Positions 38,614 to 47,781 of a stretch of 64,000 nucleotides of DNA are shown piece after piece. The notes below the pieces were generated by a model that made no database searches, was not told the DNA's origin, and saw nothing but the letters and a program-made list of their open reading frames with translations. The stretch is from Porphyridium purpureum (taxonomy: Eukaryota > Rhodophyta > Bangiophyceae > Porphyridiales > Porphyridiaceae), in NCBI GenBank assembly GCA_008690995.1, contig VRMN01000002.1:1550001-1614000 (forward strand), in the 5' to 3' direction. The translations under genes were made by a program, and so were the position numbers. The first letter of the stretch is position 1. Each line of letters opens with the position of its first letter.

Positions 38614-39336
38614 ATGGAGCAGCTAGTTGAGGGCGTGCGCGCGGTGGCGCTGAGTCGGGCTGCGCCGAGTAGAGTGGGATTGGGATTGAATACTTGGTTC
38701 GGTCAGCCTGAGTTGCTCATGCTCTACAATGCGAAGCTGGACACGTTCAGTGAACCGGAACCCTTTGCGGAAAAAGTCAAAAAGGTGGCCAAGTCGGGCG
38801 TCCACGAGACGCACAAGCTCACCATACTCGACGAACAGTTGGACGCGGCCATACATTACCAGTTCCGCCCGGACACGAACGTGCTGTACGTGGCGGTAAC
38901 TGGCAAACGCTACCCACAAGCGCGCGCGTTCCAGCTGTTGCGCAAGGCGGTGCGGGAGACTGAAGGGCTGTACGGAGCAGAACTCTCGCGCGTAGGCCCG
39001 GCACAGCTGAATGGAGATGTCGAGCTGCGAAACTTGCTCATTGACTTGTGCGTAGAGTTTCGCTACGATTCACGTGTGGCTCAAGTGGACGAGCAGCTCG
39101 ATGAAGTCAAGCTGGTTATGCAGCAGAACATAACTGCCGCGATGGCGCGTGGGGAGAAGCTCGAAATCCTGCAGGACAAGACGGAGCAAATGAACCTCGA
39201 GGCCGGCGAATTCAACCGTTCAGCTGCAGAAGTGAGAAACGATTTCTGGCGTGAGAACATGAAACTGATCGCTGCGATCAGCCTGGCGACGTTGATTCTC
39301 ATTCTCATCCTCATACTTGTGTTCACGCTGCGATAG
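38614..39336 (+). CDS. longin-type R-SNARE (VAMP7-like)
   Basis: 240 residues. Residues 1-125 form a longin-like domain. The SNARE coiled coil (about 150-210) has heptads with the central arginine in QQNITAAMARGEKLEILQDKT, marking an R-SNARE. A C-terminal anchor of pure Leu/Ile/Val (LATLILILILILVFTL) follows, with almost no lumenal tail. The architecture fits VAMP7/Ykt6-class longins, and the C-terminal anchor favours VAMP7. Expected role: fusion of endosomal, vacuolar or plasma-membrane vesicles. Confidence 0.85.
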   Translation: MEQLVEGVRAVALSRAAPSRVGLGLNTWFGQPELLMLYNAKLDTFSEPEPFAEKVKKVAKSGVHETHKLTILDEQLDAAIHYQFRPDTNVLYVAVTGKRYPQARAFQLLRKAVRETEGLYGAELSRVGPAQLNGDVELRNLLIDLCVEFRYDSRVAQVDEQLDEVKLVMQQNITAAMARGEKLEILQDKTEQMNLEAGEFNRSAAEVRNDFWRENMKLIAAISLATLILILILILVFTLR

Positions 39337-39572
39337 GAGATGCCACGAAAGGGTACATATATTAAAGTTTACATTCGGCTGGGAGTTAGTCCATCTGTTG
39401 GGGGCGCTAAAGACTGGAGGCCACTCCTCCTCAAAAGCCTAATCGCAAGCCTATCCTGCTGCTGACCGCGAACCCAAACGCGCGTTGGAACGAGACACGC
39501 GTCGCCGGTCGCTTTCGTCACCCTCGACCCTTCCCCGAGGGGCTGCTGCGCTGGCGCGGCGAGCCTCCCCTT

Positions 39573-39833
39573 CTAGGCCCCGACACGGTCCCGCGGGATG
39601 AGTCGCAGCTCGGAGCCATGCTTGAGAAACACATTTCCGCACGACTGGTTTGGCTGGACGCCGATGCCATCGTTCGTGATGATGGCGCTGGTCGCGGCCG
39701 GCACCTTGAACTCCTCTGCGGTGTACTTGACGACGGCCAGGAACGGCGCGTCCTCCGGCACGCTGACCACGCGGAACGGCAGCTTGGGGTCTGACGCGAG
39801 CGTGATCTTGAACGACACCTTTGCCCCCGCCAT
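39573..39833 (-). CDS. UFM1: ubiquitin-fold modifier 1
   Basis: 86 residues, near-identical to animal and plant UFM1: [32 protein letters not shown] and [17 protein letters not shown]. It ends Val-Gly-Ala, so UFSP protease would remove one alanine to expose the conjugating glycine (animals carry Ser-Cys). UFM1 is attached to ribosomal protein uL24 at the ER by UBA5, UFC1 and UFL1 in ER-stress handling. The ATG at 39833 is chosen; 14 further upstream codons open only to a GTG. Confidence 0.95.
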   Translation of the reverse strand: MAGAKVSFKITLASDPKLPFRVVSVPEDAPFLAVVKYTAEEFKVPAATSAIITNDGIGVQPNQSCGNVFLKHGSELRLIPRDRVGA

Positions 39834-39976
39834 CCTCACATCCACGCACGGTTCACCGCCCCACAACCGCACCACCCCACCTCCCTCCTCTGTCTACTCC
39901 CGGAACTCCCCCCCCCCTGCCATCCAACCCTAATCCTTCTGTCCAACCATTCACAGTACCGTATCCCTCCAACCAA

Positions 39977-39983
39977 GTACAGT
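39977..39983 (-). promoter_or_regulatory. GTACAGT promoter element (UFM1)
   Basis: Exact heptamer 144 bp upstream of the UFM1 ATG; a telo-box-like AACCCTAAT lies between at 39926-39934. Confidence 0.45.
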
Positions 39984-40605
39984 TCCGAATCCTCCAGAAC
40001 ATGCTTTTCCATTTTCCGTGGTGTCCACGGCGGGAGACCTTATTTTTTCCCCCCCCCCTCCTTTTGATTTTGGGTTGGGGGCGGAGCGGAAACCCTTCCC
40101 CCCCCGCTTTTCGGTTCTTTCGTGTCTTTCTGTGTGTGTCTGTCACGTGTTGCGGAGATTTAACCACGAACGTCTAGTAAAAACAGACTGGTTTGATAGG
40201 CATTCACGCATAAGCGTTGAGGCACGAAGTAAGATTTCCTGCCATGATGGAAACGCGACACAGAACACCCTGCGGAGGTTGGCTGTACTTGAGTGTGTGT
40301 AAACGTGGCTGTTTGTGTATGCGTGCGCGTCGGACCGGCCGACTAGGTGAGGAGGTTTGGGATCATGGCTGGACAAAGTGCGCGTGGTGAATATGACCGG
40401 TTGGAGGAAGGGGCGGAATAAGGAGAGAAGAGGAAAGGAGAAGACGAGGAGAGGAGACGAGGAGAGGGTGGAGGGAGCTGCTGCTGTGTGTGTGGAGTGC
40501 CGCGGGGTGGTGGTGGTCATAGTCATACGCAGCGCGGATAGGGAGTAGGACGCGGTTCGGGGTCTTGGGTCTGCGCGGAAAGAGGCGAGCGACGACAGCA
40601 CGTAT

Positions 40606-40615
40606 TTATAAGTTG
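40606..40615 (+). promoter_or_regulatory. TATA-like box
   Basis: TATTTATAAG about 210 bp upstream of the ATG at 40823, in an otherwise GC-rich flank. Confidence 0.3.
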
Positions 40616-40822
40616 TGGTTGTGTGTGTGTGGGGGGAGAGGAAAAGAGAGAGTCTCTGTCGTCAGGAGAGTTGAGGGGCTCCGGAAGAGGCGCAGTTGGA
40701 ACGTTCAGGAGCGTCAGCCGCGCGGGAGAAAGTTTTTTGTCAACGGGTATCGCGAGGACTGGCTTGCCGGTTTGGTTTCTGGAGCGTGCCGGTTGAGAAC
40801 ACGGAGCAGGTTGGTAGGAAAC

Positions 40823-41878
40823 ATGGGAATTGCGTTTGTGTTCGGAGCGGTGCCTGCCACGGCGCCAAATGAACAAATGCGTGGGCGCCTGGCAAGCGAA
40901 ATACGGGAACGACGAACTGTCCTTGTCGGCGCAAGAGTAGGTGTAAGAGGCTCCGTACGGAGCCTCGGCACCGTGGCAGTGAGCAGAAGCTTGACAAGGA
41001 CGAATGTAGGTGGCGAAGCAGGTCCCTCGGCCGGTCGTTCTGGCAGCAGCCATGAGGTAGCGGCGGCGCCAGTCCACCAGGTGCTGGTCAATTTGGTACG
41101 GCTATGTGGCAGCGTGTGGAAGAGAATGCTGCTGGTCGTTCTGGCGGGCTGTGTCGCGTGCGTGCTCGGCCTCGTCGGTGGGCGACCAAGCATTCTAATG
41201 GGTTCGCAGCCTGCGCACGCGGCAACGGTGTCGCGCGTCGCGCGTGTGTCGTACGGGACTTCGTCGGCAGCAGCGAAGAAGAGCGATACCCAGACCCTGC
41301 TAGTTGGAACACTGGCCGCCGTTGGCGTGATGTTGGTGGTAAAGACATTGCGTTCCAAGGCCAGTGCGAAGAGCAACCTGAAAGACGATGCCGAGATTGA
41401 AGTGGTCAGGTACGACAAGATTATGGAGGAACAATGGAAGAAGGAAGACCGCGAGAAGAAGGCGTCCGCCGCTCGCGAGGCGACCACCGATGATATTATG
41501 GAAGAGCTGAAGAAAAGGCTTAAGGACGTGGAGTCAACAATGCCGGACGCGCAAACGGCAGACAAGCCGCAGGAGATGACAGACATCATCAAGTCGCTGG
41601 AGCAGATGTGGGGCGAGGACAAGGGAAAGAAGGGAAGCGACTCTGACTCTGACGACAATTCTGAGGATAGCATTCGCATGGGCTCATGGGGCGGCACGGG
41701 GTCGGCTCTTTTGGAGCCCCCGTCGGGATCGACGCCGGAACCGAACGAGCAGCCAAAGGAGGAGAATCCTCCTCAAGTTGCTGCAGATACGCTGAGAATG
41801 CTGAGGAGCTGCTGGGAGGCGTCAGACGACGAGGGCGGGAACGACAAGGATTCCAGAAAGAAGGGTGGCAAAAAGTAG
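40823..41878 (+). CDS. unknown plastid-type protein with two hydrophobic segments and acidic tail
   Basis: 351 residues. A long Arg/Ser/Ala-rich N-terminus is followed by a hydrophobic segment at 102-121 (MLLVVLAGCVACVLGLVGG) and a signal-peptidase-like site PAHA|AT at 130-134, together resembling a bipartite thylakoid-targeting leader. A second hydrophobic segment (about 153-171, LLVGTLAAVGVMLVVKTL) would anchor the mature protein. The rest is charged, coiled-coil-like, then highly acidic (GSDSDSDDNSEDS), ending Lys-rich. No family is recognised. The ATG at 40823 is the first Met; the frame is open upstream to a TTG. Confidence 0.6.
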   Translation: MGIAFVFGAVPATAPNEQMRGRLASEIRERRTVLVGARVGVRGSVRSLGTVAVSRSLTRTNVGGEAGPSAGRSGSSHEVAAAPVHQVLVNLVRLCGSVWKRMLLVVLAGCVACVLGLVGGRPSILMGSQPAHAATVSRVARVSYGTSSAAAKKSDTQTLLVGTLAAVGVMLVVKTLRSKASAKSNLKDDAEIEVVRYDKIMEEQWKKEDREKKASAAREATTDDIMEELKKRLKDVESTMPDAQTADKPQEMTDIIKSLEQMWGEDKGKKGSDSDSDDNSEDSIRMGSWGGTGSALLEPPSGSTPEPNEQPKEENPPQVAADTLRMLRSCWEASDDEGGNDKDSRKKGGKK

Positions 41879-42325
41879 ATCCTTTGCAGGAAACCCGGCG
41901 ATGTGGCCCAGGGCGTGCTTGCTGTAGTTTTGTCTTTTTTGACTGGTTAAACTCGCATGCACGCAACGTCGAATCTACAGTTTTACAAAGCCGCTTTTGT
42001 GCGGAAGCTCCAAGTGTGGTTGAATAAATACATTCTCCATACTCCACACGAGGATGTCTCCAAACAGCGTTGAGAAGACATCTAGTGCTTAAATCGTGGC
42101 CGGACGGATTAAATCTCTCGCGTCGCGCAGAATCAGTTAACAATCAGCACAGTAATGATCAGCACAGTAATGATCAGCACAGAAATGATCACCACAACAC
42201 GATACGCGGTGCACCCGTGCCGCACCGGATGCGTTGACGCATGGACTCGGCAAACCCGACTTGGAATCGCCCCGAAGTACAAAGCGTGAGGCTCCACACT
42301 TCATAGAATGCCACAAGAGGCCGTC
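41879..42325. other. convergent spacer with 15-bp repeats
   Basis: 447 bp between converging stop codons. No gene is visible. It contains a short 15-bp tandem repeat at about 42142-42192. Confidence 0.5.
42142..42192. repeat. 15-bp tandem repeat, about 3 copies
   Basis: Unit AATGATCAGCACAGT, with the last copy diverged (CAGAAATGATCACC). Confidence 0.7.
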
Positions 42326-44278
42326 TCATGCACGCTCCCCCAAGTCTTCTTCTTCCTGTGACCGCGGTTGTTCAGGAGTTTCTGGGACGTCCGCGAGTGT
42401 GTATCCCCGTGTTTCTCGCACGAAAAGCAATGATGCCACACTTATCGCACTGAGGACTGCAATAACGATCAATCCAAAGCCCGAGTTCATCAGAAACGGC
42501 GCCAATATGGGTCCGGCGTGACCGCATAAAGAGGCCAACGCGACGCCAAAGTTCCGGCTTGTACTCGGCACTAATTCCGCGGCATACACATAAGTTAGAG
42601 TCGAAGCTCCGAGTGCTGCCATGCGCGCAATCAGCGTGAATGCGCGTTCCAAGCTTTGCGATAACGAGACAAATGACATGATCACCCCGCACAGCGCGAT
42701 CACGCAGAAGTATCCTATGAGTGTTGTCCGCCTCCCAAATGTATTCGCAAATAAAACCATTGTGATGTGCGTCGGTACTTCAACAAGCGCACCTAGCACG
42801 GCCGCAAGGTATACACTGGCGCCAGGCATGAGATGTGTGGCAAACGCAATGGCATAGTACGAACCCGTGCCGACAAACTGGCTTAAACACACCGTAATTG
42901 TTGACAACCATAGCGCGCGGCTGAAGAGACTAGAAAACGCATGCCACATACTGAAAGTTCCCGGCTCCGGATGTACGCGTTCTTCTTTTGACAATGAGTC
43001 TGTGTTGCCTGCTGTAAACCCGCCACCACTGCTGGCGATAGAACGTGTCGAGCCTGAGGGTCGGCCCATAGAGGGCTCGTCACCATCCGCCACTTGCGCA
43101 GAGCTGTTTGTGGTCACGTATGCGTGCGGATAATTTAGCGCATCCATCACGTCAAAAGGAAGTGCGACGCCATTGATTTCTGCAATCACAATCACTTGCC
43201 CAATGGCGAGGCGCAGATTGCCAGCGACGGTGAAGTAGCGCGGCGACTCGGGTAAAATTGTTCGCACGAGCATGAGCGACAGAATTGACGGGAATTGTAG
43301 CAACACCAAAAAGCCCCACGGTTGACGCCGGAGCTGGTACGTTATGAGTGACGTGAAGAGAAGCGACAGTGACCAGCAACATGAAAAGACACCTTTGCAC
43401 AGCGCGCGCTTTGACGAGTCCATAAACTCAAGCGCGAGCACTAGCGTGCCATTGAAAACTCCGCATGTTCCAAACCCTGAAATCGCACGACAAATCAAAA
43501 GAAACGTGAAATTCGACGCGTTTGCAAACATGGCGATTCCAGGGACAGTCATTACCAGGAAAGCTATCAGCACGGCGCGCCGTCTACCGCGCGTGTCCGC
43601 AATGGCCGCCCAAAAGGGAAGCCCGAGACAGTATCCCAAGAAAAAGACGCTCGAAATTAAATCGGCTTGTAATTCCGACACGCCAAACAGCTCTTCCAAT
43701 CTGGGAATCAGGACGGCAGGCATGAGCATATTGACACCGGCCGCAAAGAAGCATGTTGAACAAAGCCACAGAAGCCGTATTTGAAACTTACCGAACCCGC
43801 CTGCGTGAGCAAGTAAGCTGTCAATAGTTTCCGGGGAACGGTTGATCACGTGCGCCGGCGTGAGTTGCAACACATCCTCATCTAAATACCCAGACGAGCT
43901 GGACCTAACCAGAGCGCTGTGCCCACTGCGTGACCCAACACGCGATATGACGCGCTCACCGGGCTCCGCACCTTCTGTATCCGATGAGAATGCGAACGTG
44001 TTCTCGTGCGAAGAGTTGCGCCTGCTGAGCGTATTTTTCCTGCTGAAGCGCATCTGCGTCGGAGGCGGCGGGTTGAGGCTGGTATTCCCCGGCCCGAAAT
44101 CGTCCGAGCCACCCAGACCACTCATACTGGAGGGCCCTGCCTGTCGTGGAGGATGCTGCAAACGAGGTAACTCGACTTTCCAAGCAAGCGACTTTCCTAT
44201 AGACCGATCGCGCGCCGGACCTGGCGGAGGCATGAAAGACGAAGGAGGGATGTGTGACGACGTGCGCTTGTCAGTCAT
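42326..44278 (-). CDS. major facilitator superfamily transporter, SLC22/SV2-like
   Basis: 650 residues. The first ~180 residues are Ser/Pro-rich and cytosolic. The transporter core has the MFS signature DTRGRRRAVLIAF between helices 2 and 3, PESPRYF after helix 6, as in organic-cation and SV2 carriers, a long central loop (about 380-440) and a late YAAELVPSTSRNFGVALAS motif typical of SLC22/SV2 and phosphate carriers. About twelve helices in total. Substrate unknown. The ATG at 44278 is preferred because the frame upstream opens with GTG. Divergent from the sterol reductase through a dense GTACAGT cluster. Confidence 0.82.
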   Translation of the reverse strand: MTDKRTSSHIPPSSFMPPPGPARDRSIGKSLAWKVELPRLQHPPRQAGPSSMSGLGGSDDFGPGNTSLNPPPPTQMRFSRKNTLSRRNSSHENTFAFSSDTEGAEPGERVISRVGSRSGHSALVRSSSSGYLDEDVLQLTPAHVINRSPETIDSLLAHAGGFGKFQIRLLWLCSTCFFAAGVNMLMPAVLIPRLEELFGVSELQADLISSVFFLGYCLGLPFWAAIADTRGRRRAVLIAFLVMTVPGIAMFANASNFTFLLICRAISGFGTCGVFNGTLVLALEFMDSSKRALCKGVFSCCWSLSLLFTSLITYQLRRQPWGFLVLLQFPSILSLMLVRTILPESPRYFTVAGNLRLAIGQVIVIAEINGVALPFDVMDALNYPHAYVTTNSSAQVADGDEPSMGRPSGSTRSIASSGGGFTAGNTDSLSKEERVHPEPGTFSMWHAFSSLFSRALWLSTITVCLSQFVGTGSYYAIAFATHLMPGASVYLAAVLGALVEVPTHITMVLFANTFGRRTTLIGYFCVIALCGVIMSFVSLSQSLERAFTLIARMAALGASTLTYVYAAELVPSTSRNFGVALASLCGHAGPILAPFLMNSGFGLIVIAVLSAISVASLLFVRETRGYTLADVPETPEQPRSQEEEDLGERA

Positions 44279-44667
44279 TCCGAAATTTGTCCCACCGAGG
44301 ACATTTTTCGGGGCACCCACGTTCCACTGCCCGCCACGCGCACCGCGTTCTACCGAATTCCCGCGCCTTCGTCCTCTTCCTTTCTCCCCCACTCTGCACC
44401 TGCCACGCACACGCACTCACCTCCGGCTTTCGGCGTGAACTGTAAGTCCCCAAGACGTACAGTTACACTGTACATGCTTTGCGCACCTACAGTGTACCCT
44501 CGGTACAGTAAAACGTGATTTATTTAACAATTATTAAACAAACGCGTGCGGTTTCAAAATTTACCTGGTCTGGACGCGGGCAGCGGAGGGCGGGTGTGGG
44601 CGCATGGAGCGTGAGAGTGTGGAGCTCGTGGATCAGGTGAAGGTCTGAAAGGCCAAATCAGCACGCG
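44279..44667. other. MFS / sterol reductase divergent promoter
   Basis: 389 bp. It contains the four-copy element cluster at 44457-44509 and AT-rich sequence just beyond it on the reductase side (44510-44540). Confidence 0.6.
44457..44509. promoter_or_regulatory. four-copy GTACAGT/ACTGTAC cluster
   Basis: GTACAGT at 44457, ACTGTAC at 44467, AGTGTACC at 44491 and GTACAGT at 44503. The first two form an inverted pair with a 3-bp spacer. The cluster lies 179 bp from the MFS ATG and 159 bp from the sterol reductase ATG, centred between them. Confidence 0.6.
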
Positions 44668-46020
44668 ATGACGGAGAGAGCGCGCGCCGAGGATGCGGAC
44701 GACGCGCACTCGGCGTACGAGTTTGGCGGACCAATAGGAACGGCGCTGATTATGCTCGGCTCGCACGTGTTTGTGTATTACGTGTGGCTGTGCGTCTTTT
44801 TCAATGATGGCGCTCAGCTGGTCCCGTCCTCTGTTCATGATGTCCGGCCGCTTGCGCGGTTTGTGATGCGCACGCTGCGTGATGAAGCAGCGCCCACGTG
44901 GTATGCGACGCAGATCTACGTTTTGTTCCTGGTGTTCCAGCTGGTTCTCGCCCTCACGATGCCCGGCGTTATGTCCAAGGGCCTTCCTGTGCCGTCAGAG
45001 AATAATCAGCCGCTCACGTACCGATGCAACGGCGTCGCATCGTGGTACGTCACGCTGGTCGTTGTTCTCGGGCTTCACTACTCTGGTCTGTTTCCATTGC
45101 AAACCGTGTTGGACCAGTTTGGCCACATTCTGACAGTCTCCGCCATCATGTCTAACGTTGTCTCGGTCGCCGCGTACGCGTCCGCCTTTGCGCTCAAGCG
45201 CACGCATCGCATGTCTGGCAACCACGTGTATGATTTCTTCATGGGTGCTTGGCTCAATCCTCGCTTCGGCTACTTCGACTGGAAGTTCTGGGCCGAAACG
45301 CGCGTCGCCTGGATCACGCTCTTTTTGCTGACCCTTGCGGCCGCCATGAAGCAAGTCGAGATGGACGGGCGGGTCGGTACCCCCATGATATTTATGCTGC
45401 TCGCGCATGGATTGTACACAAACGCAGTCATGAAAGGCGAAGAGTGCATTGTGACGACGTGGGACGTGTTCTACGAGAAGTGGGGTTGGATGCTTATTTT
45501 CTGGAACTTTACGGGCGTCCCATTTGTATATTGTGCGCAGTCGTACTACATTGCGATGCACCACAAGATGGAGCACGCATCGCCTTGGATCTCCGCAGCT
45601 CTGTTTGTGACCTTGGTGGGTGCGTACTACATCTGGGACACTTCGCAGAGCCAGAAGGATCGTTTCCGCATGGAGCTCAAGGGCAACCTAATCCATCGCA
45701 AGACTTTTCCGCAGCTGCCGTGGGGCACGCTCAGAAATCCGAAATTCTTGACGACGGCAGCCGGCTCCCCGCTGCTTATTGACGGCTGGTGGCGGTACGC
45801 GCGCAAAATTCACTACACGATGGACACCATCATGGCGCTGACGTGGGGTCTAAACTGCGGTATCGATCATGCCCTGCCGTACTTTTACTTTGTGTTCTTC
45901 TTTTCCATGATTGTGCACCGCTACATTCGCGACGCCGAGCGCTGCCAGCGCAAGTACGGAAAGGACTGGGACCGATACTGTCGCATTGTACCTTACATAT
46001 TCATTCCGTACGTGATTTGA
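44668..46020 (+). CDS. ERG4: sterol C-24(28) reductase (ERG4 family)
   Basis: 450 residues, polytopic ER membrane enzyme. Family landmarks: GLPVPSENNQPLTY with WYVTLVVVLGLH, then THRMSGNHVYDFFMGAWLNP near 178-197, GEECIVTTWDVFYEKWGWML near 256 and the C-terminal CGIDHALPYFYFVFF, RDAERCQRKYGKDWDRYC, IFIPYVI. The family reduces the 24(28) double bond of the sterol side chain with NADPH. Distinction from C-14 and C-7 reductases rests on the WYVTLVVVLGLH, THRMSGN and GEECIVTTWD stretches, which match ERG4. Length and ATG are consistent with the family. Confidence 0.9.
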   Translation: MTERARAEDADDAHSAYEFGGPIGTALIMLGSHVFVYYVWLCVFFNDGAQLVPSSVHDVRPLARFVMRTLRDEAAPTWYATQIYVLFLVFQLVLALTMPGVMSKGLPVPSENNQPLTYRCNGVASWYVTLVVVLGLHYSGLFPLQTVLDQFGHILTVSAIMSNVVSVAAYASAFALKRTHRMSGNHVYDFFMGAWLNPRFGYFDWKFWAETRVAWITLFLLTLAAAMKQVEMDGRVGTPMIFMLLAHGLYTNAVMKGEECIVTTWDVFYEKWGWMLIFWNFTGVPFVYCAQSYYIAMHHKMEHASPWISAALFVTLVGAYYIWDTSQSQKDRFRMELKGNLIHRKTFPQLPWGTLRNPKFLTTAAGSPLLIDGWWRYARKIHYTMDTIMALTWGLNCGIDHALPYFYFVFFFSMIVHRYIRDAERCQRKYGKDWDRYCRIVPYIFIPYVI

Positions 46021-46384
46021 AGCGCTTGATTCATGCGCATCTCGCGGTCGGGATGTCCCTGTCGACTCGCATTGCAGTAGCCGCTGATTTCTTTTCAGAA
46101 AAAAACGAATGAGGTAGTTCCACCGGAAGGATTGCGATAGACCTTGCCGCTTCTGGTCACTTCCATTTCAAAACAAATTCTAGCCGCCATCGGAAAGCGC
46201 TCGGGAATCGCAAGATCATGGCTCGAATGTGACAAGAAAAACGGTCACTAACCTGCCTTCATTCATGCACGGTGCCCTCCTGGCACGAAGGAAAGCCCGT
46301 TCAGTGCACGTGGGGGCCATGCCATCGTGGTGCGCATGTGGCTGAGCTGTGCAGGGGGTTTGGTGCTTGCAGAATAATCACATT
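46021..46384. other. convergent spacer
   Basis: 364 bp between the sterol reductase and CENP-X stop codons. Nothing identifiable. Confidence 0.5.
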
Positions 46385-46651
46385 TCATGTCCAGTCGAGC
46401 AACAGCTGCACGGCGATGGCTTCTATATGCTGAACACCGAGCTCTGCCTCGCCATTCTGCCTCGCCAATGCACTCCCGCGAACCAGCGCCTCGCGGACCA
46501 GCGCGTCAAGCACCACGCCCGTCAGCGCGATCGCGGACTCGCTCTTCCACTTGGTCGGCGAGCCGTCGTGGCCGCGCACAAGGCGCACCACCAGCTCATT
46601 CGATATCTGACTCGACGGCGAGCCTACACGAGACGACGAGGCATCACTCAT
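46385..46651 (-). CDS. CENPX: histone-fold protein CENP-X / MHF2
   Basis: 88 residues. After a short Ser-rich start, residues about 15-88 match CENP-X: ISNELVVRLVRGH, a central helix ALTGVVLDALVREALVRGS and the closing VQHIEAIAVQLLLDWT. Animal CENP-X has the same length and the same LLLDF-type ending. It pairs with CENP-S/MHF1 to form a DNA-binding histone-like tetramer acting at centromeres and with FANCM at stalled forks. Easily missed because of size; the frame upstream of the ATG at 46651 is low-complexity Glu/Gly/Arg and opens only to a GTG. Confidence 0.85.
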   Translation of the reverse strand: MSDASSSRVGSPSSQISNELVVRLVRGHDGSPTKWKSESAIALTGVVLDALVREALVRGSALARQNGEAELGVQHIEAIAVQLLLDWT

Positions 46652-46835
46652 CGCAGCACCATCTGCAACGCCTCCTCGCCCTCCCTCTCCTCGTACAAAG
46701 GTCCTGTCTTCTTGCCGTCGCTGCTCGACTCCAAGCGCTCTCTCTCCCTGTCCGCCTCCTTCCCCTTGTTGCTCTCCTTGCGCTTCCTGCTCACGCGCAA
46801 AATCGAGTTCGAGCGCCGCCAGAACGCAGGATAAA

Positions 46836-46882
46836 GTACAGTGCCCTACTTCAAAGTACACTACTGTACCTAGACGTACAGT
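46836..46882. promoter_or_regulatory. four-copy GTACAGT/ACTGTAC cluster
   Basis: GTACAGT 46836, GTACACT 46856, ACTGTACC 46863 and GTACAGT 46876 in 47 bp, between CENP-X (185 bp away) and MUB (149 bp away). Confidence 0.6.
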
Positions 46883-46930
46883 GCTGCGCGACTGAACTTT
46901 GAGACGGACTGATGGACAGGCGAAACTTGG

Positions 46931-46938
46931 TATAAAGA
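46931..46938 (+). promoter_or_regulatory. TATA-like box of MUB
   Basis: TATAAAGA, 93 bp before the MUB ATG and about 50 bp past the last GTACAGT copy. Confidence 0.4.
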
Positions 46939-47030
46939 GATAGAGGGAGACTGAGGCGAGTCACCGTGTGAGCGTGTGTGTGAGTGGGTGTGGGTGGGTG
47001 TTGGATGTTTGGGCCGTGAGACAGAGTGCG

Positions 47031-47444
47031 ATGGAAGATGCTGCGGCGTCCGAGGAGCAGCAACAAGCGCCGGGATCTCTGGAAGGTGCGGCGGGTGAGG
47101 ATATGTGTGTCGTGCGCGTGCTGCTCGTGAACGAGTCGCATTTTCAGGTCGAGAGCGCGCCCACAAGTACCGTGCGTGAGCTCAAGGAGCGCATCTTGGC
47201 GCAGCGCCCGGCGCAACTCGTGGAGCTGCTGCAGAAGACCGAGCAGCCATTCCCGGAAAGTACCGCGGAAATCCGGCTGCTGATGCTTGGAAAGTTCCTC
47301 GTTGACACCGACACATTACATTCATGCGGGTTCAAAGTGGGCCCGGGAGAGCAAACGACTGTGCATTGCTCCATCAAGAGCGCCGCACAAGTGCATGCGA
47401 AATCAAAGCCAAAGGATCAGGCTGCCTGTTGTGTGATTTCGTAA
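47031..47444 (+). CDS. MUB: membrane-anchored ubiquitin-fold protein (MUB)
   Basis: 137 residues. After a ~30-residue Glu/Ala/Gln-rich start comes a ubiquitin-like fold: MCVVRVLLVNESHFQVE, VRELKERILAQRP, then EIRLLMLGKFLVDTDTL and a VHCSIK strand. It ends CCVIS, a CaaX box (CVIS) preceded by an extra cysteine that could be palmitoylated. Family role: prenylated plasma-membrane protein that docks group VI E2 enzymes. The extra residues between the helix and the third strand (VELLQKTEQPFPES) are typical of MUBs. The ATG at 47031 is the natural start. Confidence 0.88.
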   Translation: MEDAAASEEQQQAPGSLEGAAGEDMCVVRVLLVNESHFQVESAPTSTVRELKERILAQRPAQLVELLQKTEQPFPESTAEIRLLMLGKFLVDTDTLHSCGFKVGPGEQTTVHCSIKSAAQVHAKSKPKDQAACCVIS

Positions 47445-47781
47445 GTATGTCGTCGAGGTCTGTACTTTAATTGAATAACACGGCGTGGCCTTCTTCGTCA
47501 CTTCTCTCTTTCGCATGATAGCCCTTTCATCCATGCTTGCGCGCCAGTGCCGCGCTTCAGAAGAACAAGAGGTCGCTATTCCCTTTTATCTGGAGACAGT
47601 TCAGCCAGGACTCTGCATGCCAATCCTTGATTCTACTTCATTTGTTCGATTTCAGTCGTTGTCCCAATCTCTGTCTTTCACACACACAGGCTCGCTCTCT
47701 CTCTCTCTCTCTCTCTCTTCTTGGCTCGGCTGCAACACACCCACGGGATTCACTTGTCCTGCTTGCTGATAGAGCTTTAAT
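47445..47781. other. convergent spacer with (TC)n tract
   Basis: 337 bp with a CT microsatellite at about 47693-47720. No gene is visible. Confidence 0.55.

Larger units (their letters stand above)
39834..40822. other. divergent region, no supported gene
   Basis: About 990 bp between UFM1 (-) and the plastid-type protein (+). It holds AACCCTAAT at 39926, GTACAGT at 39977, CTGTACTT at 40283, a TATTTATAAG tract near 40606 and a short (GT)n near 40618. Its size leaves room for a long 5' leader or a 5' intron of the downstream gene. Confidence 0.5.

Noticed and set aside
38073-38630. 185-codon plus-strand frame upstream of the SNARE
   Set aside because: Cys/Arg/Pro-rich with no domain pattern. 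It overlaps the SNARE start in another frame and probably covers its promoter.
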